Shown in pieces: positions 1-6,795 of a stretch of 25,820 bases of DNA. The translations under genes were made by a program, and so were the position numbers. Under the pieces are notes generated by a model. The model saw only the letters and a program-made list of their open reading frames with translations. It did no database searches and was not told the DNA's origin. Every line of letters starts with the position of its first letter. Positions within the stretch are counted from its first letter, which is position 1. The DNA is from an uncultured Muribaculaceae bacterium (GTDB taxonomy: Bacteria > Bacteroidota > Bacteroidia > Bacteroidales > Muribaculaceae). The DNA lies in the NCBI GenBank assembly GCA_910586595.1, contig CAJUJB010000041.1:1-25820 (forward strand), read 5' to 3'.

Positions 1-537
1 CTGATGGTCGGAGCTGAAGCGGAATACATCTTCCAGTTCCTTCCCTTCGGGCGATGCCATCGCGCCGGTCGAGGTGCCGAGGAAGAGCTTGAAGGCAGGC
101 ACATTGTCGAGCGGAAGATTCTGTATGGTATGCAAAGCACCCGGAACCAGCCCTAACAGCGGGATAATGCGGCAATGCACAGGCCGTGATGCCACCAAGG
201 CACGCTTAGCCTCCAGATCAGCCGCTGTGGTTGTGGCCGGCTTGGTATTGGGCATGTCGAAGACGGTGGTGACGCCTCCGGCAACGGCCGCAAGGCTTTC
301 GGTGACCATGTCGCCTTTATATTCCAGCCCAGGCTCACGGAAGTGGACGTGGGTGTCTGTAAGGCCCGGAATCAGATATGCCCCGTGCGCGTCGATAACT
401 TCCGAGGCGGCTGTAACTTCGTCGGCAGGAACTTGTCCTGCGCCGGTTTTCTCTATTTTGTCGCCGGATACTTTCACCCAGCCGTGGCGCCGGCCACTGC
501 CGTCGACCAATACTGCGTTATGTATCAGCAAGCTCAT
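1..537 (-). CDS. pyrC: Dihydroorotase (class I-like amidohydrolase), 3' end cut by window
   Basis: Only the N-terminal 179 codons lie in the window; the gene continues beyond base 1. Dihydroorotase cyclises carbamoyl-aspartate to dihydroorotate in pyrimidine synthesis in the cytoplasm. The metal-binding signature DTHVHFREPG is at residues 61-70, with H63 and H65 the expected zinc ligands and R67 a substrate contact. It is preceded by the short beta-domain typical of amidohydrolases and followed by GGVTTVFDMPNT, characteristic of the class I dihydroorotase/hydantoinase branch. The start ATG (537-535) overlaps the TGA stop of the upstream glycosyltransferase as ATGA, which supports both the start and translational coupling. 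Allantoinase or dihydropyrimidinase is the main alternative; REPG and the genomic setting favour dihydroorotase. Confidence 0.88.
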   Translation of the reverse strand, partial: MSLLIHNAVLVDGSGRRHGWVKVSGDKIEKTGAGQVPADEVTAASEVIDAHGAYLIPGLTDTHVHFREPGLEYKGDMVTESLAAVAGGVTTVFDMPNTKPATTTAADLEAKRALVASRPVHCRIIPLLGLVPGALHTIQNLPLDNVPAFKLFLGTSTGAMASPEGKELEDVFRFSSDHQ

Positions 538-1298
538 TTGCGCGAGTAATCAGGAAATTTAGTGAAGAAACTATTCCATTTCAGACGTATCACGCCAAAG
601 ACGGCCTCGCCGAAAATGCTGGAATTCATTTTGCTGGTGCCGAGTACGCGGTTGACGAATATGATGGGTACTTCCACAACTTTGAATCCGTATTTGTAAG
701 CTGTGAACTTCATCTCGATCTGGAAGGCGTAGCCCTTGAATTTTATCTTGTCAAGCGGGAGGGCTTCCAGCACGCGGCGACGGTAACACACAAATCCGGC
801 GGTGGTGTCGTGTATGGGCAGGCGGGTGATGAGCTGCACGTATTTCGATGCGTAGAACGACATGAGAATACGGCCCATCGGCCAGTTTACGACGTTGACG
901 CCGGTTACATATCTCGATCCGACAACTACATCAGCTTCCTGCGTAATAGCCGCTGAGCGAAGTCGCTCGAGGTCGGCAGGATTGTGCGAGAAGTCGGCAT
1001 CCATCTCGCATATGTAGTCGTATCCCTTGGCCACACAGTGCTTGAATCCGGTGATGTAGGCTGTGCCGAGGCCGAGCTTGCCTGAGCGCTCGATAAGATC
1101 GACACGCCCTGGATATTGGGCCATCTTTTCTTTGACTATGGCGGCGGTGCCGTCGGGCGAGTTATCATCAATGACCAGAATGTCGAATTGGGTCTGGAGG
1201 CCCATCACGGCATCAATGATGGCGGCAGCGTTCTCACACTCGTTGTACATAGGTATGATCACGCAAGAGTCGGCGTGCTTGGCAGGGATGTCAGACAT
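534..1298 (-). CDS. Family 2 glycosyltransferase, polyprenol-phosphate mannosyltransferase (DPM1-like)
   Basis: 254-aa GT-A fold glycosyltransferase. The N-terminal strand CVIIPMYNE is at residues 12-20, the nucleotide-binding DDNSPDG at 44-50 and the metal-binding DADFSHNP at 100-107, all hallmarks of dolichol/polyprenol-phosphate mannose synthases. The family moves mannose (or a related sugar) from a nucleotide sugar to a polyprenyl phosphate at the cytoplasmic face of the inner membrane. The length matches the short DPM1 type without the C-terminal membrane helices of GtrB/DPM-fusion forms, so it would be a peripheral membrane enzyme. It starts 13 nt after the DUF2461 stop, and its own stop overlaps the dihydroorotase start by 4 nt. 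The donor sugar cannot be read from the sequence. Confidence 0.85.
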   Translation of the reverse strand: MSDIPAKHADSCVIIPMYNECENAAAIIDAVMGLQTQFDILVIDDNSPDGTAAIVKEKMAQYPGRVDLIERSGKLGLGTAYITGFKHCVAKGYDYICEMDADFSHNPADLERLRSAAITQEADVVVGSRYVTGVNVVNWPMGRILMSFYASKYVQLITRLPIHDTTAGFVCYRRRVLEALPLDKIKFKGYAFQIEMKFTAYKYGFKVVEVPIIFVNRVLGTSKMNSSIFGEAVFGVIRLKWNSFFTKFPDYSRK

Positions 1299-1311
1299 GG
1301 TTGTTTTATGC

Positions 1312-1965
1312 TTATTCGTCGATAGAATAGTTGAGGAAGTCGTTCATTGGTTTTAGCAGGGCGAACAGATCTGCAACCTTTTCCTGCCAGTCGGGTTGGT
1401 CAAAGAATTCCCGGTCGAGCCGGCATTCCTTGCCATATTCGGTCAGCCTCAGAAGGTCGATGTCGGGGTGGTCGCGGTCGTAGCCCTTAGGCGCGGTCTT
1501 GAGCTGGCGTCCGTACCAGCCCGGAAAATGACGGAGAATCTGCGGATCCTCTACGATGCCGCGGAATTCGTCAACATTGTCGATAATAGCCTTTCTCAGC
1601 TTCTTGAGCATCTTGGGCTCGGGGCACCATACTCCGCTGTAGATTGCAGTTTCGTGCGCACCGATATGGATGTAATAACATGCGCGGTCGCAGTGGCGCC
1701 CTGTAGGCGAGATTAATGCCGAGAAGTAGGTCTTGTAAGGCGTTTTGTCGTTTGAGAAACGGGTGTCGCGGTAGATGCGGTAGAGGCAGTCTTTGGCATT
1801 GACGTGTGCCAGCGACGGGTCAAACCGGGCCATGAGGTCGATCAGGCGCTGAAGATCGGCTATCCACTTGGCGCGGAGAGTGTCGTATTCAGCCTTATGG
1901 GCGGCAAACCACTCGCGGTTGTTGTTCTCGGCGAGCTGGTCAAGAAAGTTGTAGAGCTCTTTCAT
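1312..1965 (-). CDS. DUF2461 family protein (TIGR02453-like)
   Basis: About 217 aa. It carries the family features NREWFAAHKAEY near the N-terminus, RIYRDTRFSNDKTPYKT in the middle, and a downstream YYIHIG segment. Biochemical function is unknown; the family is widespread and cytoplasmic. An ATG 15 nt further upstream (1980) is possible, but the start at 1965 forms an ATGA overlap with the stop of the upstream DUF4834 gene, the same junction seen between the next two genes, so I prefer it. It sits inside the psd-pssA to dihydroorotase operon, which gives no clear clue to its role beyond co-transcription. Confidence 0.85.
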   Translation of the reverse strand: MKELYNFLDQLAENNNREWFAAHKAEYDTLRAKWIADLQRLIDLMARFDPSLAHVNAKDCLYRIYRDTRFSNDKTPYKTYFSALISPTGRHCDRACYYIHIGAHETAIYSGVWCPEPKMLKKLRKAIIDNVDEFRGIVEDPQILRHFPGWYGRQLKTAPKGYDRDHPDIDLLRLTEYGKECRLDREFFDQPDWQEKVADLFALLKPMNDFLNYSIDE

Positions 1966-2324
1966 TTTATGTCTACCCATTTGATGTCGGTAATCTGTTC
2001 TTCGGTTTTGAATGAGGAAGAGGTCTGGCTGGAGGCTGTGGCCCTCTCTTCGGCGGTGAGTTCCACCTCAGTGAAGGCAATGTACTCGCCCACGTCGCGC
2101 GGAATTTTCTTCCTGCGTCGGCGCGGTGCCGTGTAGGTGCCGTAACTCCGCGATGAGCTGCCTCCAGCTTTGCGGCGCGCTTCGTCGGCCCGGCGGCGCA
2201 TTTCAGCTGCCGGATCGGCCATGAAACGGCGCATGCTGCGCATCTGCATCCAGATACGCCAAGCACCCTTCAGCAATGGCCAAAGGACGAAGAATATGAT
2301 AATAAGGAGAAAAAACGATAACAT
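1962..2324 (-). CDS. Small membrane-anchored protein, DUF4834-like
   Basis: 120 aa. Residues 2-18 are a very hydrophobic helix (FFLLIIIFFVLWPLL), followed by a basic stretch rich in Arg and Met (WRIWMQMRSMRRF) and a low-complexity Arg/Ser tail containing RRRRKKIPRDVGEY and an acidic patch with TEVELTAEE. This layout (N-terminal anchor, basic juxtamembrane region, conserved hydrophilic tail) matches the small Bacteroidetes DUF4834 proteins often found just after pssA; the assignment is from memory of that neighbourhood. Function is unknown; the basic segment would face the cytoplasm by the positive-inside rule. It starts 57 nt after the pssA stop, and its stop overlaps the DUF2461 start. Confidence 0.7.
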   Translation of the reverse strand: MLSFFLLIIIFFVLWPLLKGAWRIWMQMRSMRRFMADPAAEMRRRADEARRKAGGSSSRSYGTYTAPRRRRKKIPRDVGEYIAFTEVELTAEERATASSQTSSSFKTEEQITDIKWVDIK

Positions 2325-2381
2325 TGTAGATTGTATAACAACCGGCGGGCAGACTATGACGAAGCCTCCCGCTAAAAAACA

Positions 2382-3083
2382 TTAAATACGGCTCTGGCGG
2401 AGCATCGAGAGAAGGAAGTAGAGCAGTATAGCCCAGGCAAATCCGGCCAGTCCGTAGATTGCCACGAAAACCACAGCGGCTGCCAGAATGACATAGCGGC
2501 AGAAGTTTTCATGAAAGTCAAAGTTTTTGAACTTGAGAGAGAACATCTTGAATTTTCCAACCATAGCCCAGCACATCATGGCGATAAGCAGCCACATGAC
2601 GGGCCAACCGGGATAACCGTATTTTGTAATCCAGCCGTATACGCCGATCCAGAAGATGGCGTTGGCCGGTATGGGAAGGCCGCGGAAGATGGTGGCCTGT
2701 TCGCTGTCGTTGTTGAACTTGGCCAGACGGAGTGTGCCGAATGCCGGAATGAGCAGGGCGGCAAATGCAGGCCATGCCAGTGAGCCGTAGGTAAGCATAG
2801 AGTTGACTACAAGCATAGCCGGAGCTACGCCGAAGCTTACAAGGTCGGCAAGTGAGTCGAGGTCTTTTCCTAAGGGGGAGAAGCTTTTCAGCAGCCGTGC
2901 GCTGGCGCCGTCGAAGAAGTCGAAGAGGGCAGCGGCTCCGATGGCTATCAAAGCCCAATGTCCGCCGACGAGCGGGCCAAACTGGACCTGAAGGTTGAAG
3001 GCCATGTATATGGCTACACAGCCCGAAATAAGGTTAAGACAGGTAATTGTGTTGGGTATTGCAGCTTTTATGCGGTCAAGCAT
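2382..3083 (-). CDS. pssA: CDP-diacylglycerol--serine O-phosphatidyltransferase
   Basis: 233 aa integral membrane enzyme making phosphatidylserine from CDP-diacylglycerol and serine, the first committed step to phosphatidylethanolamine. The complete CDP-alcohol phosphotransferase signature DGx2ARx8Gx3Dx3D is present: D58 G59, A62 R63, G72, D76, D80. The N-terminal NTITCLNLISGC and several hydrophobic helices fit the type II (Gram-positive/Bacteroidetes) PssA family. A GTG at 3125 is the far start of the open frame, but the ATG at 3083 begins at the usual family N-terminus (MLDRIKAAIPN) and overlaps the psd stop by 8 nt. Pairing with psd, whose product uses PssA's product, makes the assignment secure. 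Confidence 0.96.
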   Translation of the reverse strand: MLDRIKAAIPNTITCLNLISGCVAIYMAFNLQVQFGPLVGGHWALIAIGAAALFDFFDGASARLLKSFSPLGKDLDSLADLVSFGVAPAMLVVNSMLTYGSLAWPAFAALLIPAFGTLRLAKFNNDSEQATIFRGLPIPANAIFWIGVYGWITKYGYPGWPVMWLLIAMMCWAMVGKFKMFSLKFKNFDFHENFCRYVILAAAVVFVAIYGLAGFAWAILLYFLLSMLRQSRI

Positions 3084-3759
3084 TGTTTGCGGTAGGATGT
3101 AGGCGGGCAACCTCGGTGATGCCACCGGTGGTTTTGTCGCCGATGTTTACTAATGTCTCGGTGCCGAGGGGGAGGTAGAGGTCGACACGTGAGCCGAATT
3201 TGATAAAGCCCATGTGATCTTCTATCGAGGCTTCGTCGCCCGGACGCGCGTAGGTGACTATTCGACGTGCCATGGCGCCGGCTATCTGACGCATGAGCAC
3301 CAGTTGGCCTTCGGGTGTGCGGATGACAACGGTTGAACGCTCGTTCTCTGTGCTCGATTTAGGGAGATAGGCGGCCATAAACCGACCCGGATGATGCTTT
3401 ACATAGACAACTTCTCCGTCAACCGGAAACCAGTTGGCATGCACGTTGAAGACACTCATGAACACCGACAGCTGGATACATCTGCAGTGAAGGTATTCAT
3501 CTTCGAAGGTCTCTTCGAGAGCGACAACCGTGCCGTCGGCCGATGAAACGACTACGTCTTTACGGGTGCCTGTTAAATAGCGGCGGGGTGAACGGAAGAA
3601 ATTTACCACAAGAAGATAGAACACCGTGCTGATCACAGTGCTGGTAACCGCCCACACGAAAGGTCGCACCCAGACCCATAGGGGGGCGTTGATTATCAAC
3701 AGTATCGCAAGCAGCGATATGAGGATAGGTGTGCCTTCGTGATGTATCTTGACTCTCAT
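3076..3759 (-). CDS. psd: Phosphatidylserine decarboxylase, short (archaeal-type) proenzyme
   Basis: 227-aa proenzyme that decarboxylates phosphatidylserine to phosphatidylethanolamine. Two hydrophobic segments (about residues 11-25 and 31-52) anchor it in the inner membrane. The self-cleavage site is FGSR, G189-S190: cleavage would give the beta chain and a short alpha chain whose Ser becomes the pyruvoyl cofactor. The segment HANWFPVDGEV around residues 110-120 holds the conserved His region. The length matches the short PSD class of Bacteroidetes rather than the long E. coli type. Codons upstream of the first ATG (3759) include a TTG at 3768; the ATG is preferred. First gene of the operon, with a -7-like element about 30 nt upstream. 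Confidence 0.95.
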   Translation of the reverse strand: MRVKIHHEGTPILISLLAILLIINAPLWVWVRPFVWAVTSTVISTVFYLLVVNFFRSPRRYLTGTRKDVVVSSADGTVVALEETFEDEYLHCRCIQLSVFMSVFNVHANWFPVDGEVVYVKHHPGRFMAAYLPKSSTENERSTVVIRTPEGQLVLMRQIAGAMARRIVTYARPGDEASIEDHMGFIKFGSRVDLYLPLGTETLVNIGDKTTGGITEVARLHPTANNA

Positions 3760-3786
3760 TGCGTGCAATTACTATATAAGCAGATG

Positions 3787-3794
3787 CAAAAGTA
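3787..3794 (-). promoter_or_regulatory. Bacteroidetes -7 element upstream of psd
   Basis: On the minus strand this reads TACTTTTG followed by CA, matching TAnnTTTG. No TTTG lies 19-21 nt upstream, but the region upstream is an A/T run. Transcription would begin about 20 nt before the psd ATG. Confidence 0.55.
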
Positions 3795-3855
3795 ATAAAA
3801 AAATTTAAGTTATTGGTTTTTCTTGGCGGAATATTGTGTTAACCTGTCTTGTGGG

Positions 3856-3892
3856 TATTATAAAAGCGGCTGCGAATGGTTCGCAACCGCTT
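3856..3892 (-). terminator. Intrinsic terminator of tRNA-Val
   Basis: A 13-nt arm at 3864-3876 pairs with 3880-3892 around a 3-nt loop, with one internal C/A mismatch. On the minus strand the hairpin is followed by TTTTATAATAC. It lies just downstream of the tRNA 3' end, separating it from the psd operon. Confidence 0.75.
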
Positions 3893-3902
3893 GGATTTGT
3901 TG

Positions 3903-3977
3903 TGGGTGCTGAGGGATTCGAACCCCCGACCCTCTGCTTGTAAGGCAGATGCTCTGAACCAGCTGAGCTAAGCGCCC
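3903..3977 (-). tRNA. tRNA-Val (anticodon UAC)
   Basis: 75-nt cloverleaf. The D arm is GCTC/GAGC with a 10-nt loop. The anticodon stem TCTGC/GCAGA encloses the loop CTTACAA, giving anticodon TAC (reads GUA/GUG-type valine codons). The variable region is 5 nt. The T arm is GGGGG/CCCTC around TTCGAAT, with one G-T pair. The acceptor stem GGGCGCT/AGCACCC pairs at six of seven positions and has a C4:A69 mismatch. The discriminator base is A and CCA is not encoded. A promoter upstream and terminator downstream show it is transcribed on its own. Confidence 0.95.
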
Positions 3978-3997
3978 CTTCCTTGTCAAAAGCGATG

Positions 3998-4029
3998 CAA
4001 AGTTACGCGGTTTTTTTGTAACCACCAAA
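3998..4029 (-). promoter_or_regulatory. Promoter of tRNA-Val
   Basis: On the minus strand TTTG (4029-4026), a spacer of exactly 20 nt, then TAACTTTG (4005-3998) followed by CATC. This matches the Bacteroides primary sigma consensus (-33 TTTG, -7 TAnnTTTG) fully. The predicted start falls a few bases before the tRNA 5' end. Confidence 0.85.
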
Positions 4030-4121
4030 TTTTTCTGCAACTTTTTTCAAAGAAAATTTTCGCATATTTTGTATATTATTTATTATCAACAATATAAGAA
4101 AATATGTTTTTTGAGGGTAAA

Positions 4122-4151
4122 ATGCGCCGGCAATTCTGGATGCCGGCGCAT
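4122..4151 (-). terminator. Strong hairpin ending the C10 protease operon
   Basis: A perfect 11-bp inverted repeat (4122-4132 with 4141-4151) around an 8-nt loop begins 5 nt after the protease stop codon. On the minus strand it is followed by TTTACCC, a weak T tract, so termination may rely partly on the GC-rich stem. The region from here to the tRNA promoter (4030-4121) is A/T-rich and shows no gene. Confidence 0.7.
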
Positions 4152-4156
4152 GTGTA

Positions 4157-6706
4157 TCAGTAAGCTATTTTAAGAATTCGGGTTTGTCCGTTAATATCGG
4201 TAGCCCGGGCGATAATCAAGCGCTGTGTCGTGAGCTTGTCAAGGGGCAAAGACATGGTCTTCACTGAGCCTTTCGCTTCGGCCAGCAGACTTCCGCTCAT
4301 TGAATAGAGGCTTAATGTGGCCACGCCTGCCGGTGAGGCAGCTGTGACTGTGCCGCTGGCTCGGTCGTAAACGATGGTGAGCTGGGATTCGCCGACAATG
4401 ACATTATTTACTCCCGACGTGCCGATGTGGAGCGCTACGGGGCTGCCTCCGTTGATAGGGTAAACTCGTGTTCCGGCAGAAAAAACCATCTGGAGATAGT
4501 AGGTGGTGTTCTCCTCGGCTTGTGGATAGGCTATGGTCGTATTGATATGGGCAAGCTGACCTTCTTCTGTAAGAGTGGCTGTCTCGGTGCCGTAGGCAAG
4601 TATCTCCATGGCTCCGGAGTCGGGGTCGGTAAGCTCGCAGAGGCACGCTAAGATGGGGTAAGAGAAATACCCGGATTGCAGGCCTACCGTCGCGTTTACT
4701 TCGATATTTCCTGGATCGAGTATGTCATAAAGTATGCCCTCCTTACCGTCGATTGATGTGGTATGACTGGCGGCTCCGACCACCTCAGGCGTCTGGGTAA
4801 GCACTACCGACGGCGCACCGGGGTTGGGTTGCATCGTCACGGGTGTGGAGTCGGAATAATACACTTTATAGGTATTCTCATCCATGAAGGTGAAGCCGAA
4901 GTCGGTTGGCTCGCCGAAAGTGAGTATATTCTGCACGGCTGTCAGCTCTGTTGTCCAGCGCCGGGTGAGCTTGGAGTGGGCTGGCACGCTCAGAAGTACA
5001 CTCTCGCCGACAAAGAACAATGTCTCACCTTGTGTGAGCACGGGGGCGAAGCCTCCCGATAGTTCCATGTCTGTCGTATTCTCCACTTCAATCTCCACCT
5101 CGGTGAGACATCCGTAATAAAGTTCCCCGTGGAGTTTTGTGGAGCTTATTTTCAAGCTCGGAGCCTGATAACTTTCGAGATAATAATCGTCGCCGGTTTT
5201 AGAGAGGGTTACATAGCCGTAGAATCCGTATGGTACAAGCGTTGGCTGCCATTGACTGTCTTCCAGGCTTATGTCGCGCGTTACAAGACTTACGGTATAT
5301 GAGCCCTCAGCCAGATCAAGGTCGGAGAGTTCCACCCGTGGTTTTAGACCTGAGGGTGTGGTGCCGTATCCGGCGGGGATTTTCCAGTCGCGTGAGTCGG
5401 CATCGGCATAGATTGTGTCAGACTCCGACTCGAAGCATACACCGAAGCGCACGTCGATGGTCTCGGGATTGTAGTTGATCCACATTGCTCCGAGCTGGGA
5501 GTCGAGATTAAAGGTCATCAGGCTACCGTCGAGTTCTGCCGTCAGAGAACCGAGCTGAGTCAAGGTAGGCTGACGGGAAATCTCTGGCTGGCCGGTCGGT
5601 GGCTGGATGCCGAGCACTGCGTCCTGACTGAAATTATAGCCGCCTCCCGATCCTCCACCCGATCCGAGGGCGTCGGGGCTGATTGCGTCGAGAGAGAAAT
5701 ATCCGTTTGAGATGCCTGTCCATCCCCAGTTGAAATGGAAGAAGCCTTCTCCATCATATCCGTCGCAAACGAATGAATGGCCTCCGCCGAGCTGTGAGAG
5801 GCCTCCGTAGATCACCGGGCCCGTCTCGGCCAGATTGGTATAAATGAGCTCTTCCCACTCAGAGGGTGAGTAGTACATGCGCATGGTGTAGTAGGCATTG
5901 GCGTCGTAACCGAAGTATTTTACCATGCCTTCGCGTATATTCATGGCAAGCGCGCCCGACGACTCCAGACCGTAGTCCATCTTGACGGCATATCCGCAGG
6001 CTTTCATTAGGTAGGCCACAGCGTCGGCTTCCTCATCGCTGTAGCGGCCCGGGAGATAGGTGTCGCGCATCTTATCCCATTCAAAGGCACGGTTCTCGAG
6101 GTTGAGGGTATATTTCTTGCCTAAACTTGCGGGGGTATACGTTATGGTTCCGGTGCCGCGCTCGGGGTAATTCCAGTATTTCATCACCTGGGCCATGGCG
6201 GTGGCTACGCAGCCAGTGTATGTGCGGAGGCCTCCGCTGAGCGGACACTGGTTGTTGAATGGCTCATCCTGATCCCAGCAGGTGCTCAGCATTGGGGCGA
6301 CGGGTGTGCGGTCGGCAGTGGTTTTCTGTTGAGCCGTGCGCGCACCGTGAGCGACCGCCCAGTCAATCTGCCGGCTGTATTCGTCGAGCCACCACTGCAT
6401 CGATTCAGGAATCGAATCCGGGTCGAAAGAACCTGAGTCGGCATAGGCGAGCAGCGGATAAGCCACATCGTCGGCAGCCAGAAGCATGTAACCGGATCTG
6501 CCGGGGTTGTTGAATACATATACCGCATTACGGCCCTCGTCGGAGATGGCAGTATGTGCCAGCACAGGCGAGAGGTTGATTCTGGAGGCTACCCGGTGTG
6601 AGTCTGCACATGCGCGGGCGAGAGCCTCTTCGGGGCTGACGGTGGCTGCCCCGGCTGTCAGCGCCATGCTTAGGCAGACTGATGTGAAGAGTAGTTTATT
6701 ATTCAT
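4157..6706 (-). CDS. Secreted C10 family (streptopain-like) cysteine protease with T9SS-type C-terminus
   Basis: 849 aa. An N-terminal signal peptide (MNNKLLFTSVCLSMALTAGA) is followed by an inhibitory pro-domain (YMLLAADDVAYPLLAY region) as in Bacteroidetes C10 zymogens, then the papain-like catalytic domain. The nucleophile is C166 in YTGCVATAMAQV and the general base H310 in GGGHSFVCDGYDG, followed by FHFNWGWTG; the spacing resembles streptopain. Residues from about 375 to 760 are beta-rich modules of unknown role, possibly adhesion. The last ~80 residues (LTIVYDRASGTVT ... RILKIAY) look like a type A T9SS sorting domain. A TTG at 6715 extends the open frame, but the ATG at 6706 starts the signal peptide. 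Last gene of a three-gene secreted-protein cluster, 89 nt after the repeat protein. Substrate unknown. Confidence 0.9.
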   Translation of the reverse strand: MNNKLLFTSVCLSMALTAGAATVSPEEALARACADSHRVASRINLSPVLAHTAISDEGRNAVYVFNNPGRSGYMLLAADDVAYPLLAYADSGSFDPDSIPESMQWWLDEYSRQIDWAVAHGARTAQQKTTADRTPVAPMLSTCWDQDEPFNNQCPLSGGLRTYTGCVATAMAQVMKYWNYPERGTGTITYTPASLGKKYTLNLENRAFEWDKMRDTYLPGRYSDEEADAVAYLMKACGYAVKMDYGLESSGALAMNIREGMVKYFGYDANAYYTMRMYYSPSEWEELIYTNLAETGPVIYGGLSQLGGGHSFVCDGYDGEGFFHFNWGWTGISNGYFSLDAISPDALGSGGGSGGGYNFSQDAVLGIQPPTGQPEISRQPTLTQLGSLTAELDGSLMTFNLDSQLGAMWINYNPETIDVRFGVCFESESDTIYADADSRDWKIPAGYGTTPSGLKPRVELSDLDLAEGSYTVSLVTRDISLEDSQWQPTLVPYGFYGYVTLSKTGDDYYLESYQAPSLKISSTKLHGELYYGCLTEVEIEVENTTDMELSGGFAPVLTQGETLFFVGESVLLSVPAHSKLTRRWTTELTAVQNILTFGEPTDFGFTFMDENTYKVYYSDSTPVTMQPNPGAPSVVLTQTPEVVGAASHTTSIDGKEGILYDILDPGNIEVNATVGLQSGYFSYPILACLCELTDPDSGAMEILAYGTETATLTEEGQLAHINTTIAYPQAEENTTYYLQMVFSAGTRVYPINGGSPVALHIGTSGVNNVIVGESQLTIVYDRASGTVTAASPAGVATLSLYSMSGSLLAEAKGSVKTMSLPLDKLTTQRLIIARATDINGQTRILKIAY

Positions 6707-6732
6707 TATTGTCAAAACTATATCTGTGCAAT

Positions 6733-6765
6733 CGCCGGATGCCGCCTCAAGGGCTGCATCCGGCG
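6733..6765 (-). repeat. Intergenic inverted repeat (hairpin) between repeat protein and protease genes
   Basis: A perfect 10-bp stem, 6733-6742 with 6756-6765, encloses a 13-nt loop that can form three further pairs. No T tract follows on the minus strand, so it is better seen as a partial terminator, attenuator or mRNA 3'-end stabiliser than as a full stop. Confidence 0.55.
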
Positions 6766-6795
6766 TTGCGGTTGGATCAATATGGAATCCGGTGC

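Noticed and set aside
74..562. 162-codon plus-strand open frame
   Set aside because: Antisense to dihydroorotase, whose HVHFREPG signature is clear on the other strand.
3858..4040. 60-codon minus-strand open frame
   Set aside because: It covers the tRNA-Val gene and its promoter and terminator, so it is a chance frame across RNA.
6713..6720. TAGTTTTG on the minus strand, a -7-like box before the protease gene
   Set aside because: It would place the start site at or inside the ATG and has no -33 match, so it is not listed as a promoter.
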